64,000 bases of DNA from Bacteroidota bacterium (GTDB lineage: Bacteria > Bacteroidota > Bacteroidia > AKYH767-A > 2013-40CM-41-45), in assembly GCA_016721305.1 (NCBI GenBank), contig JADKIH010000004.1, forward strand, positions 124,001 through 188,000. The letters run 5' to 3'. Below are positions 19,457-29,809 of this stretch, piece by piece. The notes beneath the pieces are model-generated. The model was given only the letters and a program-made list of their open reading frames with translations, did no database searches and was not told where the DNA came from. Each line of letters begins with the position of its first letter. Position 1 is the first letter of the stretch. A program made the translations under genes and the position numbers.

Positions 19457-20974
19457 ATGAAAAACCTGAAATGGCTCCAGCCAGCCTTCGTTGTCAGTTT
19501 AATCGTTTTCAATTTCATTTTCTGGAATGAAAATCTTGGACTGAATTTATTCCTCTTTACTTTATTATTGATTGGAGGACTTTACCTCAATTACAAAGAA
19601 AGTTTTCGCTCTCTTAATGTAAAAGTCACTGTTATCGGAACAATTTTATCATCGTTAATGGTTCTGTTTTTTAATTCAACAGAATCGAAAATCGCCAACA
19701 TTCTTTCATTCACTGTGCTAGTGGCATTTGTTCATCAGTCATCGTTTCGGTCGATTTATTATGCATTTCTACACATGGTGACTAGCGTAGTAATGACTCC
19801 GTTTCAGCTTTACAAGCGGAAGAAAGAGCAAGCGAAGAAAGTGCCGAATTTGTACCGAGCACTGCGAATTCTTCGAATGAGCCTGGTTCCTTTTTTAATC
19901 GCATTTATCTTTTATCAGCTCTACTCATATGCGAACCCGCTTTTTAGTCATTACGCATCTCAGTTTTTCGGAAAGATCATCAACGGTATTTCACTATTCT
20001 TCGAGACAATAAGTTTAGGCAGAATCTTTTTTATTTTCTTCGGAGCAATTATTCTTTCAATTATTTACTATCGTAATGAAGTGGCTATTTATCTCGACCG
20101 CGATTTATCGCATAAGGATAAGATGGAGAGAATTCGTCAATACAGAAGCAGGAAGAGTCAGGCGTACTCATTTTGGACCGGATTGCCTGTGGCTGATTCG
20201 CTCCGTCCTCCGTTTCCGGCATTAGCACTGAAAAATCAATCGCGAAGAGGAATCATTTTGCTCTTAATGGTGAACGTGCTTTTGTTAGCAGAGAACTTCG
20301 TTGATATCCGTTGGCTGTGGTTTAATTTCCAATTGCCTGCTGCATTTAGTTTGAAAGAATATGTACGCGAAGGAACAGGTGTTTTGATCTTCAGTATTTT
20401 TCTTTCAATGGCGGTTTTGCTTTATTACTTCAAGAAGAATCAGAATTTTTACAAAGACAATAAGTGGCTCAAGCAACTTGCCTTGTTGTGGATCATTCAA
20501 AACGGCGTGTTGGCTTATTCTGTTTTCCTGAGGAATTATCACTACATCGATTTTCACGGACTGGCATACAAACGAATCGGAGTATTAGTGTTTATCTGTT
20601 TGACGATTTTCGGCCTCGTTACCATGTACTACAAAATCAGGAAAGTGAAATCGGTTTACTTTTTGGTCCGACTCAATACATGGGCGGTCTATGTCACAAT
20701 GATCGCACTCACGTTTTTTAACTGGGATGTTCAGATTGCAAAATACAATCTGGCACATTGGAATAAAGGAGAGATCGACGTTGATTTTTACCTGGCGCTT
20801 TCCGATAAAGCAATGCCGATGGTTTATGAAAATCTCGACAGTGTGAAAGCTCAGATAACGGCTCATCAGCAAAATGAAGTGAAGTGGATTAACTACCTCA
20901 ATTTCGATGATTTTAAGGAAGCTTTAGAGCAAAAAAGAAGTCGTTTTGTGGAAAACTACTCTGAGCATAGCTAG
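19457..20974 (+). CDS. DUF4173-like polytopic membrane protein
   Basis: The product is about 505 residues with roughly ten transmembrane segments and a soluble, charged C-terminus after about residue 430. The layout and phrases such as LYSYANPLF, IDFHGLAYKRIGV and NTWAVYVTMIALTFFNWD suggest the DUF4173/DUF4153 family. I chose ATG 19457 because the frame upstream to TTG 19430 overlaps the previous gene and adds only weak sequence. The function is not known: members are often near signalling genes in Bacteroidota and Firmicutes. It forms a likely two-gene unit with the four-helix protein upstream. Confidence 0.72.
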   Translation: MKNLKWLQPAFVVSLIVFNFIFWNENLGLNLFLFTLLLIGGLYLNYKESFRSLNVKVTVIGTILSSLMVLFFNSTESKIANILSFTVLVAFVHQSSFRSIYYAFLHMVTSVVMTPFQLYKRKKEQAKKVPNLYRALRILRMSLVPFLIAFIFYQLYSYANPLFSHYASQFFGKIINGISLFFETISLGRIFFIFFGAIILSIIYYRNEVAIYLDRDLSHKDKMERIRQYRSRKSQAYSFWTGLPVADSLRPPFPALALKNQSRRGIILLLMVNVLLLAENFVDIRWLWFNFQLPAAFSLKEYVREGTGVLIFSIFLSMAVLLYYFKKNQNFYKDNKWLKQLALLWIIQNGVLAYSVFLRNYHYIDFHGLAYKRIGVLVFICLTIFGLVTMYYKIRKVKSVYFLVRLNTWAVYVTMIALTFFNWDVQIAKYNLAHWNKGEIDVDFYLALSDKAMPMVYENLDSVKAQITAHQQNEVKWINYLNFDDFKEALEQKRSRFVENYSEHS

Positions 20975-21165
20975 CTTTCATACAATAGGGCGGACAAAGA
21001 GGCCTTTGATAAGCTCATAGCCTTGAAGTAGCCTTGGATTTGTCCTGTTTTGGCATAGCATTTTGATCGTTTTTAAGAGAGAAACCCCATTCTGATTGTG
21101 GAAAACTGCCTTTTTCAGAGCGGAATCATCTGTCTGACTTTCGTATTTTGGGCTTTTAAAGTGCT

Positions 21166-22533
21166 ATGTCAAAACCCGCAATTCCCAGAGGAACACGTGA
21201 TTTTTCGCCCGAACAGATGCGTCGGCGTAATTATATTTTCGATACCATCCGTTCAGTCTTTGCCCGGTATGGCTTTGAGCAAATTGAGACTCCGACGATG
21301 GAGAATCTTTCTACGCTCGAAGGAAAGTATGGCGAAGAAGGCGATAAGCTCATGTATCGGATTCTTAACTCCGGTCGTGTTTTAGATAAAATAAAAGAGG
21401 TTGGGCCGAATGTAAAGATCAGCGATTTGACTGAAAAAGGTCTGCGCTACGATCTCACCGTTCCGTTTGCCCGCTTTGTCGTGATGAATCAGAACGATAT
21501 CGCTTTCCCTTTTCGTCGTTACCAGATTCAACCTGTATGGCGTGCCGACAATCCGCAGAAAGGTCGTTACCGCGAATTCTATCAATGCGATGCCGATGTG
21601 ATCGGAAGTGATTCGTTGCTCAACGAAGTGGATTTACTTTCTATCATCGTTGATGTTTTCAAATTACTCAATGTCGGTTTCAAAATAAAACTCAACAATC
21701 GTAAAATTCTAGCCGGCATCGCTGAAGTGATTGGTGCGCCGGAGAAGATTATCGATATCACCGTTGCAATTGATAAGCTCGATAAAATCGGTCTTGATAA
21801 AGTAAAAGAAGAATTGCGCAGTAAAGATCTTAGTGATGCTGCCATTCTGAAACTCGAACCTATCATCTTACTTTCGGGTAGCAATGAGCAAAAACTTGCT
21901 ACGCTATCAGATGTGTTGAAATCATCGGAGATCGGATTGAAGGGCATTGAAGAAACTCGATCGATTCTTTCATCGTTCGCATTATTGTTCCCTCAGGCGG
22001 ATCATGTTGAAGTTGACATTACGCTTGCACGCGGATTGAATTATTACACCGGTGCGATTATAGAAGTAAAGGCGAATGATCCTCGTTCAAAGTTTACCAG
22101 TAGTATTTGCGGAGGCGGACGGTATGACGACTTAACCGGAATTTTCGGATTGCCGAATGTTTCCGGTGTGGGAATTTCATTCGGAGCTGATCGTATTTAC
22201 GATGTACTCGAAGAGGCGGGAGGCTTTCCTGATTTCTCAACGGTGTCGACTCGATTACTCTTTGTAAACTTCGGTGAGCAAGAAGCTGCTTACTGTTTGA
22301 ATCTTGCGCGGACAATGCGCAATGATGGCGTTTTTACAGAAGTCTATCCTGATTCTGCGAAAATGAAAAAGCAGATGACGTATGCTGATAAAAAGAAAAT
22401 CCCTTTTGTAGCGCTTGTAGGTAGCAACGAAATGACAAGCGGAATGATTTCCGTAAAAAATATGACAAGCGGCGAGCAACATCAGGTGCCGGCCGGTGAA
22501 TTATCATCTTTCATTAAAAATCACAACTCATAA
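21166..22533 (+). CDS. hisS: Histidyl-tRNA synthetase
   Basis: The intact 455-residue protein shows the class II synthetase motifs in order: motif 1 around residue 20-50, GLRYDLTVPFARFV, motif 2 with YQIQPVWRADNPQKGRYREF, the histidine-specific LARGLNYYTGAI, and motif 3 GVGISFGADRI. The C-terminal anticodon-binding domain covers about residues 360-450. It charges tRNA-His. The start at ATG 21166 (MSKPAIPRGTRDF) fits the family exactly. The stop is 1 bp before the ATG of hutH, so the two genes are co-transcribed. The 190 bp upstream hold no further gene. Confidence 0.96.
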   Translation: MSKPAIPRGTRDFSPEQMRRRNYIFDTIRSVFARYGFEQIETPTMENLSTLEGKYGEEGDKLMYRILNSGRVLDKIKEVGPNVKISDLTEKGLRYDLTVPFARFVVMNQNDIAFPFRRYQIQPVWRADNPQKGRYREFYQCDADVIGSDSLLNEVDLLSIIVDVFKLLNVGFKIKLNNRKILAGIAEVIGAPEKIIDITVAIDKLDKIGLDKVKEELRSKDLSDAAILKLEPIILLSGSNEQKLATLSDVLKSSEIGLKGIEETRSILSSFALLFPQADHVEVDITLARGLNYYTGAIIEVKANDPRSKFTSSICGGGRYDDLTGIFGLPNVSGVGISFGADRIYDVLEEAGGFPDFSTVSTRLLFVNFGEQEAAYCLNLARTMRNDGVFTEVYPDSAKMKKQMTYADKKKIPFVALVGSNEMTSGMISVKNMTSGEQHQVPAGELSSFIKNHNS

Positions 22534-22534
22534 T

Positions 22535-24016
22535 ATGGCTGCATTTAAAATCAGTGCCGAAGAATTGACATTTAGCGATGTAGAAGAAATTCTGCAAAGT
22601 AATTTGAAACTTTCTCTTAGTGAAGAAGCAAGAGCAAACATCAGCAAGGGCAGAAAATACCTTGACAGAAAACTGAAAGAATTTCGTGAGCCGATCTATG
22701 GTATCAATACCGGTTTCGGCGCTTTGTATAATAAATCGATTTCGGAAAATGAGTTAGGTAAGTTGCAGAGAAATCTGGTGATGTCGCATGCATGCGGAAC
22801 AGGTGAGTATGTTCCGGAAGATTTGGTAAAAATCATGTTGCTCCTGAAAATTCAGGGCTTGTCGTATGGAAATTCAGGTGTGCAGGTTCAGACCGTAGAA
22901 CGACTCGTTGATTTTTTCAATGAAGGAGTGTTGCCTGTTGTTTACCAGCAAGGATCTTTGGGCGCTTCGGGCGACTTAGCACCGTTGGCACATTTATGCC
23001 TGCCGTTAATCGGAGAAGGCGAAGTGTGGTATCAGGGAGAGATCCATCCGGCAAAAAATATTCTCAAGAAATTTAACTGGAAGCCGATTGAATTGCAGTC
23101 GAAAGAAGGTCTTGCTTTGTTGAATGGTACACAATTCATGTCGGCATACTCGCTGTATTGTTTGCTTCAGGCGTATTCGCTGGCTTCGTTGGCTGATTTC
23201 GTTGCTGCGATTTCACTCGACGGCTTCGATGGCCGTCCTGAGCCTTTCGATAAGCTCATTCATAAAATTCGCCCGCATAAAGGACAGATTGAAGTGTCGG
23301 AAAATATGCGAAGCATTCTGAAAGGAAGCCAGATGCTGAAACGCCGTAAAGAGCATGTTCAGGATCCGTATTCTTTCCGTTGCATTCCGCAAGTTCACGG
23401 TGCAACACGTGATGCTATCAATTACGCAGCTCAAGTTGTGCTTACTGAAATAAATTCAGTTACCGACAATCCAACAATTTTCCCTGATGAAGATAAAATC
23501 ATTTCAGCAGGAAACTTCCATGGACAACCTTTGGCATTGGCAGCAGATTTTCTGGCTATCGCATTAGCTGAGCTTGGAAATATTTCGGAGCGACGTACGT
23601 ACTTATTGATTTCAGGTCAACGCGGATTGCCACCATTCCTGGTAGCAAATCCGGGGTTGAACTCAGGCTTTATGATTCCGCAGTATACAGCAGCATCGAT
23701 TGTAAGTCAGAATAAGCAATTGTGTACTCCGGCTTCTGTTGATAGCATCGTTTCGAGTAACGGACAGGAAGATCATGTGAGCATGGGAGCAAATGCGGTT
23801 ACTAAATTGTACCGCGTTGTCCAAAATCTTTATACCATTCTTTCCATTGAATTAATGACGGCCTGTCAGGCTATGGAATTCCGTCGTCCGCTCCAAAGTT
23901 CAACGATGGTGGAGGAGTTTATCGCCGCTTACCGCAAAAAAGTACGCTTTCTCGATGAAGATCAGGTCATCTACCCAATGATTAAGGCAAGTGAAGAATT
24001 TTTGCGAAATTTATAG
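22535..24016 (+). CDS. hutH: Histidine ammonia-lyase family enzyme
   Basis: This 493-residue protein has the autocatalytic MIO triad Ala144-Ser145-Gly146 in GSLGASGDLAPLAHL and the family motifs YGINTGFGALYNK and SVTDNPTIF. The enzyme eliminates ammonia from an aromatic amino acid, L-histidine giving urocanate in HutH. MSHACGTGE keeps a His at the substrate-selectivity site, which suits histidine or tyrosine rather than phenylalanine. I chose ATG 22535, 1 bp after the hisS stop; an upstream GTG in the same frame overlaps hisS. No hutU, hutI or hutG gene is nearby, so a complete histidine-utilisation operon is absent here. Confidence 0.87.
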   Translation: MAAFKISAEELTFSDVEEILQSNLKLSLSEEARANISKGRKYLDRKLKEFREPIYGINTGFGALYNKSISENELGKLQRNLVMSHACGTGEYVPEDLVKIMLLLKIQGLSYGNSGVQVQTVERLVDFFNEGVLPVVYQQGSLGASGDLAPLAHLCLPLIGEGEVWYQGEIHPAKNILKKFNWKPIELQSKEGLALLNGTQFMSAYSLYCLLQAYSLASLADFVAAISLDGFDGRPEPFDKLIHKIRPHKGQIEVSENMRSILKGSQMLKRRKEHVQDPYSFRCIPQVHGATRDAINYAAQVVLTEINSVTDNPTIFPDEDKIISAGNFHGQPLALAADFLAIALAELGNISERRTYLLISGQRGLPPFLVANPGLNSGFMIPQYTAASIVSQNKQLCTPASVDSIVSSNGQEDHVSMGANAVTKLYRVVQNLYTILSIELMTACQAMEFRRPLQSSTMVEEFIAAYRKKVRFLDEDQVIYPMIKASEEFLRNL

Positions 24017-24036
24017 TCTCTAATCAATTCACCTTC

Positions 24037-27000
24037 ATGAGGGCATTCCGGCTTCTCTTTTTTCTTGTATTTTCTTTGTCCGCTTCCGCACAACAGTGGA
24101 AGCTGGAGAAAGCGAACTTTGTCCGTTTTTCGGAACGAGAGAAATATGACCGCGGTGAATTTAATCGCTTAGTGCCTTCCGAGTTTAGAAATCATCCCGA
24201 TGCAGGAAGATTGCCGTTCAGACAAGCTAAAGGGTTCAAAGCTGTTGAACGAATCGATAAACGAACTGAGTTTTCAAATTACTTCGTGGAGGTAGGGAAG
24301 AATTCTCATTTTTCCATTATGCAATCGGCTTCTCCGATTAATTACCTGGATGAAAATGGATGGTGGAGAGAAATCAATCCGCGCTTAAAATCTACTTCGG
24401 TGCCATTGGTTTTCGTTTCGGATGAACAGCCTGCGAAGATGAAGATTGATCTTTCGGGGAAATTTGTGAATGTCTCTTTTGGTTCGAATAAATTGACTCT
24501 CGCCAAAGACATTCAGCTTATTCATCGTAATTCGAAAGGCGACGAAGTTTCATTGGGAAAAGGCGACTGGATAAATTTTACTGCAGGCGATGATGGAATT
24601 CGAATTATCGATTTTTATCCCGGGATAGACCTGGTTTTTATCGTTGCCGAAGGCAGTATAGAAAGTAATTTCATTTTGAATAAACGTTTGCCAATTACCG
24701 ATGGTGTTTTAATTATGCGACAGATTGTTGATCTACCAAAGAATAGTCATTGGGATTCGCAAGCTGCGTATGCAGGCTTTGAGTCGAAGAATATTAGCGA
24801 TGCAAATGAGCAAACGCTTTTTACTTTTGAAAGTTGTTATGCTTTCGAAAACGATCCTTCGGCTACTCCATTTTCCGTTAGTACTCAGGTCCGAAACGGA
24901 AATTTATTCGACGTACTCACTCCGCTCAGCTGGTTAAACGATAATGGTAGAAAATATCCCGTCATCATTGATCCGCTTGTTTCTGTTACAGGTACGGTTG
25001 CAGCTGCGGTGATTGCCGGGACAAAGTATTCGGCCGTATGTTGGACGAACAGCTGCGATTACAATATGTCTGTCCTGACTCCGGCATTTGCTACCGTCTA
25101 TAATATCATCGGAAGTTTTGAATATCGTACTGCAGGCGTTTGCCTCGTGAAAGATGGAGGCTTTAGCATGGAGATGTCAGGAACGTGTAATGCACCTACA
25201 GGCGCATTGCCTGTTTGGACAAATCAGGGACCATCCGGGCAATTGCCAGGCGTTTGTTCATTGTTCCCGAGTATCATCACTGAATTTGTTCCTTGCTTTC
25301 CGGCAGGCTCGTGTGTACCACAGAACCTGAATTTTGTTTTACATTTTTATCGTTGCAATAGCGATACGAGCACTACCTGTTCCGGCAATTGCATTCGCGC
25401 TTCTCAGCCTTGGGTAATCGAAGTGCAAGGGCATTCTCTCGAAATGCAATTCCTGAGTCCTTCGATGCAAGTTTGCGGAGGTACATCCGTCGATCTTGTC
25501 GTTGTTCCTCAATTTGGGATTGGCCCTTATACTTACGATTGGAATTCCGGTGCGAGTGTGAATGATACTTTTACGGTTTCACCTTTGGCGACAACTATTT
25601 ATTCGGTTGTAGTAACAGATGCTTGCGGGAATACAGTAAGTGGAGCGGATACGATAACGATTACGACAAACAACAATCCGGGATTTACTATTTCGCCAAT
25701 TACAAGTTGTGTCGGACAACCGATTCAACTGACAGGGAACGGAAGCGATCCTGTAACAGATTACGACTGGACGGTTCCGGGAAGTAATCAGCCGGGTGGT
25801 GTGATTAACGATAATCAGACACCAACTATTCAATATGCTCTTGCAGGAAATTACAATATCACTTTGCAACATCAGAGTGGCGGTTGTTTGTTTGATTCAA
25901 CATTATCGATTACCATCAATGCTCTATCGGCTCCTGATGTGACAATCAGTACCGCATCTGTCGGGCCGTTGTGTGTCGGTGATACATTGACTTACCATGC
26001 AACACCTGTAAATGGAGGAGTAAATCCGACATACGATTGGATCGTCGACGGAGCTATTGTGCAGACGGGAACAGTTGATTCGTTAGTCACATCGAATTTG
26101 CATAACGGATCTATTGTTCAGGCCGTACTTCATTCAAATTCTACTTGTGTTTCAGTTGCAACGGATACAGCATCTTTATTTGTGGCGATGAACTCAGGTG
26201 TACTGCCAACAATTGCAATTTCGCCCGACACATCGGTTTGTCCCGGATCACCGATTACATTTACCTCTGTCGCAACAAACGAAGGTACAACGCCGACCTA
26301 TCAGTGGTCTATCAATGGTGTGAGTGTTCTCGGAGCTACGGGTTCAACATTCACGACGACAATTGGTGCAACGGATTCGATTATCGGACTTATTCTTGTT
26401 TCGTCTTTGCGTTGTGTTGCACAGCCGAATGGATTAGATACAGTACATGTTACCTTGCTTCAAAATGTTTCACCGGCAGTTGTAGTGACATCGGATGCAA
26501 GTGCAAATTTATGCAGCGGCGATACAGTTCACTTTACTGCAAGTCCTGTTAACGGCGGAGCAAGTCCGTCGTATATCTGGTATGTAAATAACATTCCTGT
26601 TTCAGGTCCGGGCGCAAACAATACTTTCAGTTTAGCTGCTGCGCCGAATAGTTCGATAGTTTCTGTTCAGCTGACATCTTCGTATGCCTGTCTGGCAACA
26701 CCTACTGCAGCGGATGCAGATACGATACAAGCTGTAGCAGCCGCAGTGCCTTCCGTAGCGGTAGTTTCGATTCCATTTGTTGTATGCGATGGCAAACCAA
26801 TTTCATTCTTAGCGAGTGGAGTGAATGGTGGAACTACTCCGGCTTATCATTGGTACGTAAATGGTGTTTTGCAAAATGAAGATTCTTCTTTCTTTAATGC
26901 CGGTGCTTTGCAAGATTCAGATCTTGTTACTGTCGAATATGTTTCTTCGATTCCTTGCTCGAATCCTCCTGTCGCACTGACTTCTTATACCGTTCAGAAT

Positions 27001-27330
27001 TTCCCTTCACCGACAGCAAACTTCATCTACGAAAATCCATATCCGTCGGCGTTTTTAAGCGAATTAGAATTTACCAATCTTTCACTGGGTGCCACCTCCT
27101 GGATGTGGTATTTCCCGGATAGCGATTCAACCGCTGTCTTGAATCCGAGTCACACTTTCCCCGGTGAAGGTAGCTATACTGTTACGCTTGCCGTTAAGAA
27201 CGGATACGGATGTACGGATACGATTACCTATGTCGTTATTATAAAAGAAGAACTTGCTGTTTTTATTCCAAATACATTTACTCCGAATGGCGATTTTATC
27301 AATGAAACCTTCACTGTAACGACCGAGTAA
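24037..27330 (+). CDS. Large PKD/Ig-like surface protein with clipped type B T9SS domain
   Basis: This 1097-residue protein has a signal peptide (ending SASAQQ), then an N-terminal region of about 320 residues without a recognised domain, a Cys-rich segment (about 330-470), and about six repeated Ig/PKD-like modules from residue 480. Repeats share phrases such as VNGGxxPxYxWYVNG. The end reads VFIPNTFTPNGDFINETF, the start of the CHU_C/gliding-type type B sorting domain. That domain normally continues for about 65 more residues, but here a stop follows within seven. No other frame carries the missing part. It lies 20 bp after hutH and may be co-transcribed. Likely role: adhesin or structural surface protein. 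Confidence 0.82.
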   Translation: MRAFRLLFFLVFSLSASAQQWKLEKANFVRFSEREKYDRGEFNRLVPSEFRNHPDAGRLPFRQAKGFKAVERIDKRTEFSNYFVEVGKNSHFSIMQSASPINYLDENGWWREINPRLKSTSVPLVFVSDEQPAKMKIDLSGKFVNVSFGSNKLTLAKDIQLIHRNSKGDEVSLGKGDWINFTAGDDGIRIIDFYPGIDLVFIVAEGSIESNFILNKRLPITDGVLIMRQIVDLPKNSHWDSQAAYAGFESKNISDANEQTLFTFESCYAFENDPSATPFSVSTQVRNGNLFDVLTPLSWLNDNGRKYPVIIDPLVSVTGTVAAAVIAGTKYSAVCWTNSCDYNMSVLTPAFATVYNIIGSFEYRTAGVCLVKDGGFSMEMSGTCNAPTGALPVWTNQGPSGQLPGVCSLFPSIITEFVPCFPAGSCVPQNLNFVLHFYRCNSDTSTTCSGNCIRASQPWVIEVQGHSLEMQFLSPSMQVCGGTSVDLVVVPQFGIGPYTYDWNSGASVNDTFTVSPLATTIYSVVVTDACGNTVSGADTITITTNNNPGFTISPITSCVGQPIQLTGNGSDPVTDYDWTVPGSNQPGGVINDNQTPTIQYALAGNYNITLQHQSGGCLFDSTLSITINALSAPDVTISTASVGPLCVGDTLTYHATPVNGGVNPTYDWIVDGAIVQTGTVDSLVTSNLHNGSIVQAVLHSNSTCVSVATDTASLFVAMNSGVLPTIAISPDTSVCPGSPITFTSVATNEGTTPTYQWSINGVSVLGATGSTFTTTIGATDSIIGLILVSSLRCVAQPNGLDTVHVTLLQNVSPAVVVTSDASANLCSGDTVHFTASPVNGGASPSYIWYVNNIPVSGPGANNTFSLAAAPNSSIVSVQLTSSYACLATPTAADADTIQAVAAAVPSVAVVSIPFVVCDGKPISFLASGVNGGTTPAYHWYVNGVLQNEDSSFFNAGALQDSDLVTVEYVSSIPCSNPPVALTSYTVQNFPSPTANFIYENPYPSAFLSELEFTNLSLGATSWMWYFPDSDSTAVLNPSHTFPGEGSYTVTLAVKNGYGCTDTITYVVIIKEELAVFIPNTFTPNGDFINETFTVTTE

Positions 27331-27344
27331 GGCAAATTTTTCCA

Positions 27345-27352
27345 TACTTTTG
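27345..27352 (+). promoter_or_regulatory. -7 element for the fatty acid hydroxylase gene
   Basis: TACTTTTG matches TAnnTTTG exactly, 36 nt before ATG 27388 and only 15 nt after the stop of the clipped surface protein. No clear -33 TTTG is present at the expected spacing. Confidence 0.4.
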
Positions 27353-27387
27353 CTTTCTCTTAGTCACCACAAAAAAAAACTAACCCG

Positions 27388-28026
27388 ATGGCAAAGAACT
27401 TTGTTAGCAATAAGGATGAGACGATAAAGATGTTCGAAAATCCTTTTTTAGAAAAATTCACCCGAATACACTATTCCGTTCCGCTGTTCATTTTTCTTCC
27501 GATAATCATCTACTTCTTCTATCATTCGTTCGAAGATCTGCAGATTTCTATTGTGAAAGTAGGTGAGTTCATTGCTGTTGGATTATTCGTGTGGACGTTT
27601 ACTGAATATGCGCTCCATCGTTTTGTATTTCACTGGATGCCTCCCGGAAAATTGGGTGCTCGCATTCACTTTGTTTTTCATGGTGTGCATCATGATTATC
27701 CGAGCGACAGTAAGCGTCTGGTAATGGTGCCAACAGTGAGTATTCCGCTTGCAGCATTGTTCTTCTTCTTATTCAAAGCCATCGTAGGACCTGTTCACGT
27801 GTTTCCGTTTTTCATTGGATTCATCTCAGGGTATTTGTTTTACGACATGACGCATTATGCTTTGCATCACTACAATTTCAAGAGTAAATTCTGGTTGAAT
27901 TTAAAGCACCATCACATGTTACATCACTACAAAGACATGGACAAAGGTTATGGTGTAAGCTCGAAAATCTGGGACAATGTATTCCGTACGACTTTCGGAG
28001 ATAAAAATCAGAATAGCGCTGCTTAA
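27388..28026 (+). CDS. Fatty acid hydroxylase / sterol desaturase family membrane protein
   Basis: The 212-residue integral membrane protein has four histidine clusters typical of the di-iron fatty acid hydroxylase family: HRFVFH, HFVFHGVHHDYP, HYALHHYNF and HHHMLHHYKD. Hydrophobic segments lie at about residues 30-50, 62-75, 112-130 and 135-155. Known relatives 2-hydroxylate fatty acyl chains of sphingolipids or ceramide-type lipids. Bacteroidota make sphingolipids, so acyl-chain hydroxylation of membrane lipids is the likely role. The gene overlaps the convergent beta-helix gene by 4 bp and has its own -7 element. Confidence 0.86.
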   Translation: MAKNFVSNKDETIKMFENPFLEKFTRIHYSVPLFIFLPIIIYFFYHSFEDLQISIVKVGEFIAVGLFVWTFTEYALHRFVFHWMPPGKLGARIHFVFHGVHHDYPSDSKRLVMVPTVSIPLAALFFFLFKAIVGPVHVFPFFIGFISGYLFYDMTHYALHHYNFKSKFWLNLKHHHMLHHYKDMDKGYGVSSKIWDNVFRTTFGDKNQNSAA

Positions 28027-29809
28027 TTTCCGGCAATCATCATTCGGCTCGAGTGAGTCATGAATTTATCCGTTACTTCCAGAATATAAATTCCATTCGT
28101 CAGATTTTCTGAATGAACTGCAATTGTATTTTCTCCCGCGGCAATTGTTTCGTTTTTCTCAAGCACAACTTTTCCGGTGATATCGGTAAGCCTGATTCGC
28201 ACCTTAGAAGCGAATTCTGATTGCAATTGAATCGTAAAGCTTTTGCTTGCAGGGTTCGGATAAACTTCAAGTGCCTTGCTAACTAAATCGGTTGTGATTC
28301 CGGTACTCACTTCATCGGCGCAAACCGTGAGTGAAACTCCGGCTAAATACGATCTCTCGCAGGAATGCTTCCTGTATTGTAATTCGGAGTTCCCAGAGTA
28401 GGGAAAACAGAGCTCGTCCAAAATACAGGAATCGAATCGAGATAGTAGCTGTCATCCGGTAGAGCAGATGTTCCCGTCGGTGTCATTGTTCCTCGTACAT
28501 TATTTCCGTGCTCAAAATGTGCGGTACCTGCAATTGTGTAATTGCCCATGAAGAGTCCGGTGTTCGGAATTTCGTTTCCGACAAAGTTCAATGAATCGCT
28601 TTCGACTGCTCCTGATGTCATCAACACTCCGTACAACTCAGCACGATTTCGGAAAAATGTATTGAATGGTCCCGTAGGTCCCCAGGTTTGGTCGATTTGA
28701 ATGTTCTGCACAATGTTTGCTTCGAATAAATTGCTGAAGGTGTAATGACCGTGCATTGAAATATCCGCTCCGTAATTCGCCGGAAACTCTGAGCGATTTG
28801 GATCTAAACTATAATTGTACGCAATCACATTTCCATTCGATCCGCATTGCATGGAGAAGGAGTGACGTAAATGTCGCATGATATTATTTTCGACACGACA
28901 TTGTCCGGTGTGCCTGAACAACGTAATTCCATAACCATGTGTAGATGTTCCATCGTATTCGAAGTTCTCGTGAACGTAGCATCCGCTGATGGAAATATTT
29001 GTACAAGCATCGGCTTCAAAATGACTTCCAATACTCTTGCTACTCTCGACGCCTTTGATCCAGCAGTTGGCTGCGTAATTCAGATAAATGTTCAGACAGA
29101 CACCGACGTGAACGCTGTCAACTCGTGTCATACGCAAACATTCGATGCCGACTTCATGACGAGGAACAATTTTTCGCACCTGCGGATTCAGAGAAGAAAG
29201 ATAATTGATGCGAAGTGCTTCGTCGAAAAATAGAGTGTCGCCGTTGATTGAGGTGAGATGTAAAATTTGTCCGACCGAATTATCCGCCCAGCTTACCGGC
29301 TGTGTATCCCACGTGCCATTCGTTTCCTGCAGCTCTGCAAAATCGCCGGTAGTGAAGGAGGTGGCATCGCTCACTAAGATAAAATTACTTCCTCGATCGG
29401 CGCCACTTGTAACACTCACAAAACTTCCGGGAACTGATCCGCTGATATTGATTCCATTTGCAACGGCGCCGTTGAAATTAAACAGCAGGTGAGTGGAGTC
29501 GGCGGAATAGCCTCGGAGAATAATGCTGTCCGATAAATTTAATGTTGAGCTGAGCAGGTAATTTCCCGGAGGGAAATAGAGTACCGTTCTTCCGCTTGCT
29601 GCGTTAATTGCATTCTGAACGATGGTGTAATTATCGGTCACGCCATCACCTACGGCTCCAACAGTAGAGAGATCGACAGTAATAGGAGGAGAGGGAATGG
29701 TCCCTTCGTAACCGCTGTGTGCCCAGTTGCTCGTTCGTGCCGGAGGAATTGTTTGTGCATATGAAAAGTTGATTGAAAGGAGCAGAACAAGCAGAGTAGC
29801 GGTTTTCAT
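28023..29809 (-). CDS. Secreted right-handed beta-helix (pectate lyase-like) protein with T9SS domain, one frameshift
   Basis: About 595 residues are encoded. A signal peptide (ending FSYAQ) is followed by a Pectate_lyase_3-type start, VGAVGDGVTDNYTIVQNAIN, and FPPGNYLLSSTL. A right-handed beta-helix with turns such as SISGCYVHENFEYDG and CRVENNIMRHLRHSF follows. The frame breaks at about 28347-28352; one extra base restores IPARDRYLAGVSL and leads to the T9SS type A sorting domain (VYPNPASKSFTIQ ... NGIYILEVTD). The protein is probably an extracellular polysaccharide lyase or glycosidase; catalytic residues cannot be assigned. It starts directly after the stop of the TonB-domain gene, which points to one transcript. 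Confidence 0.82.
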
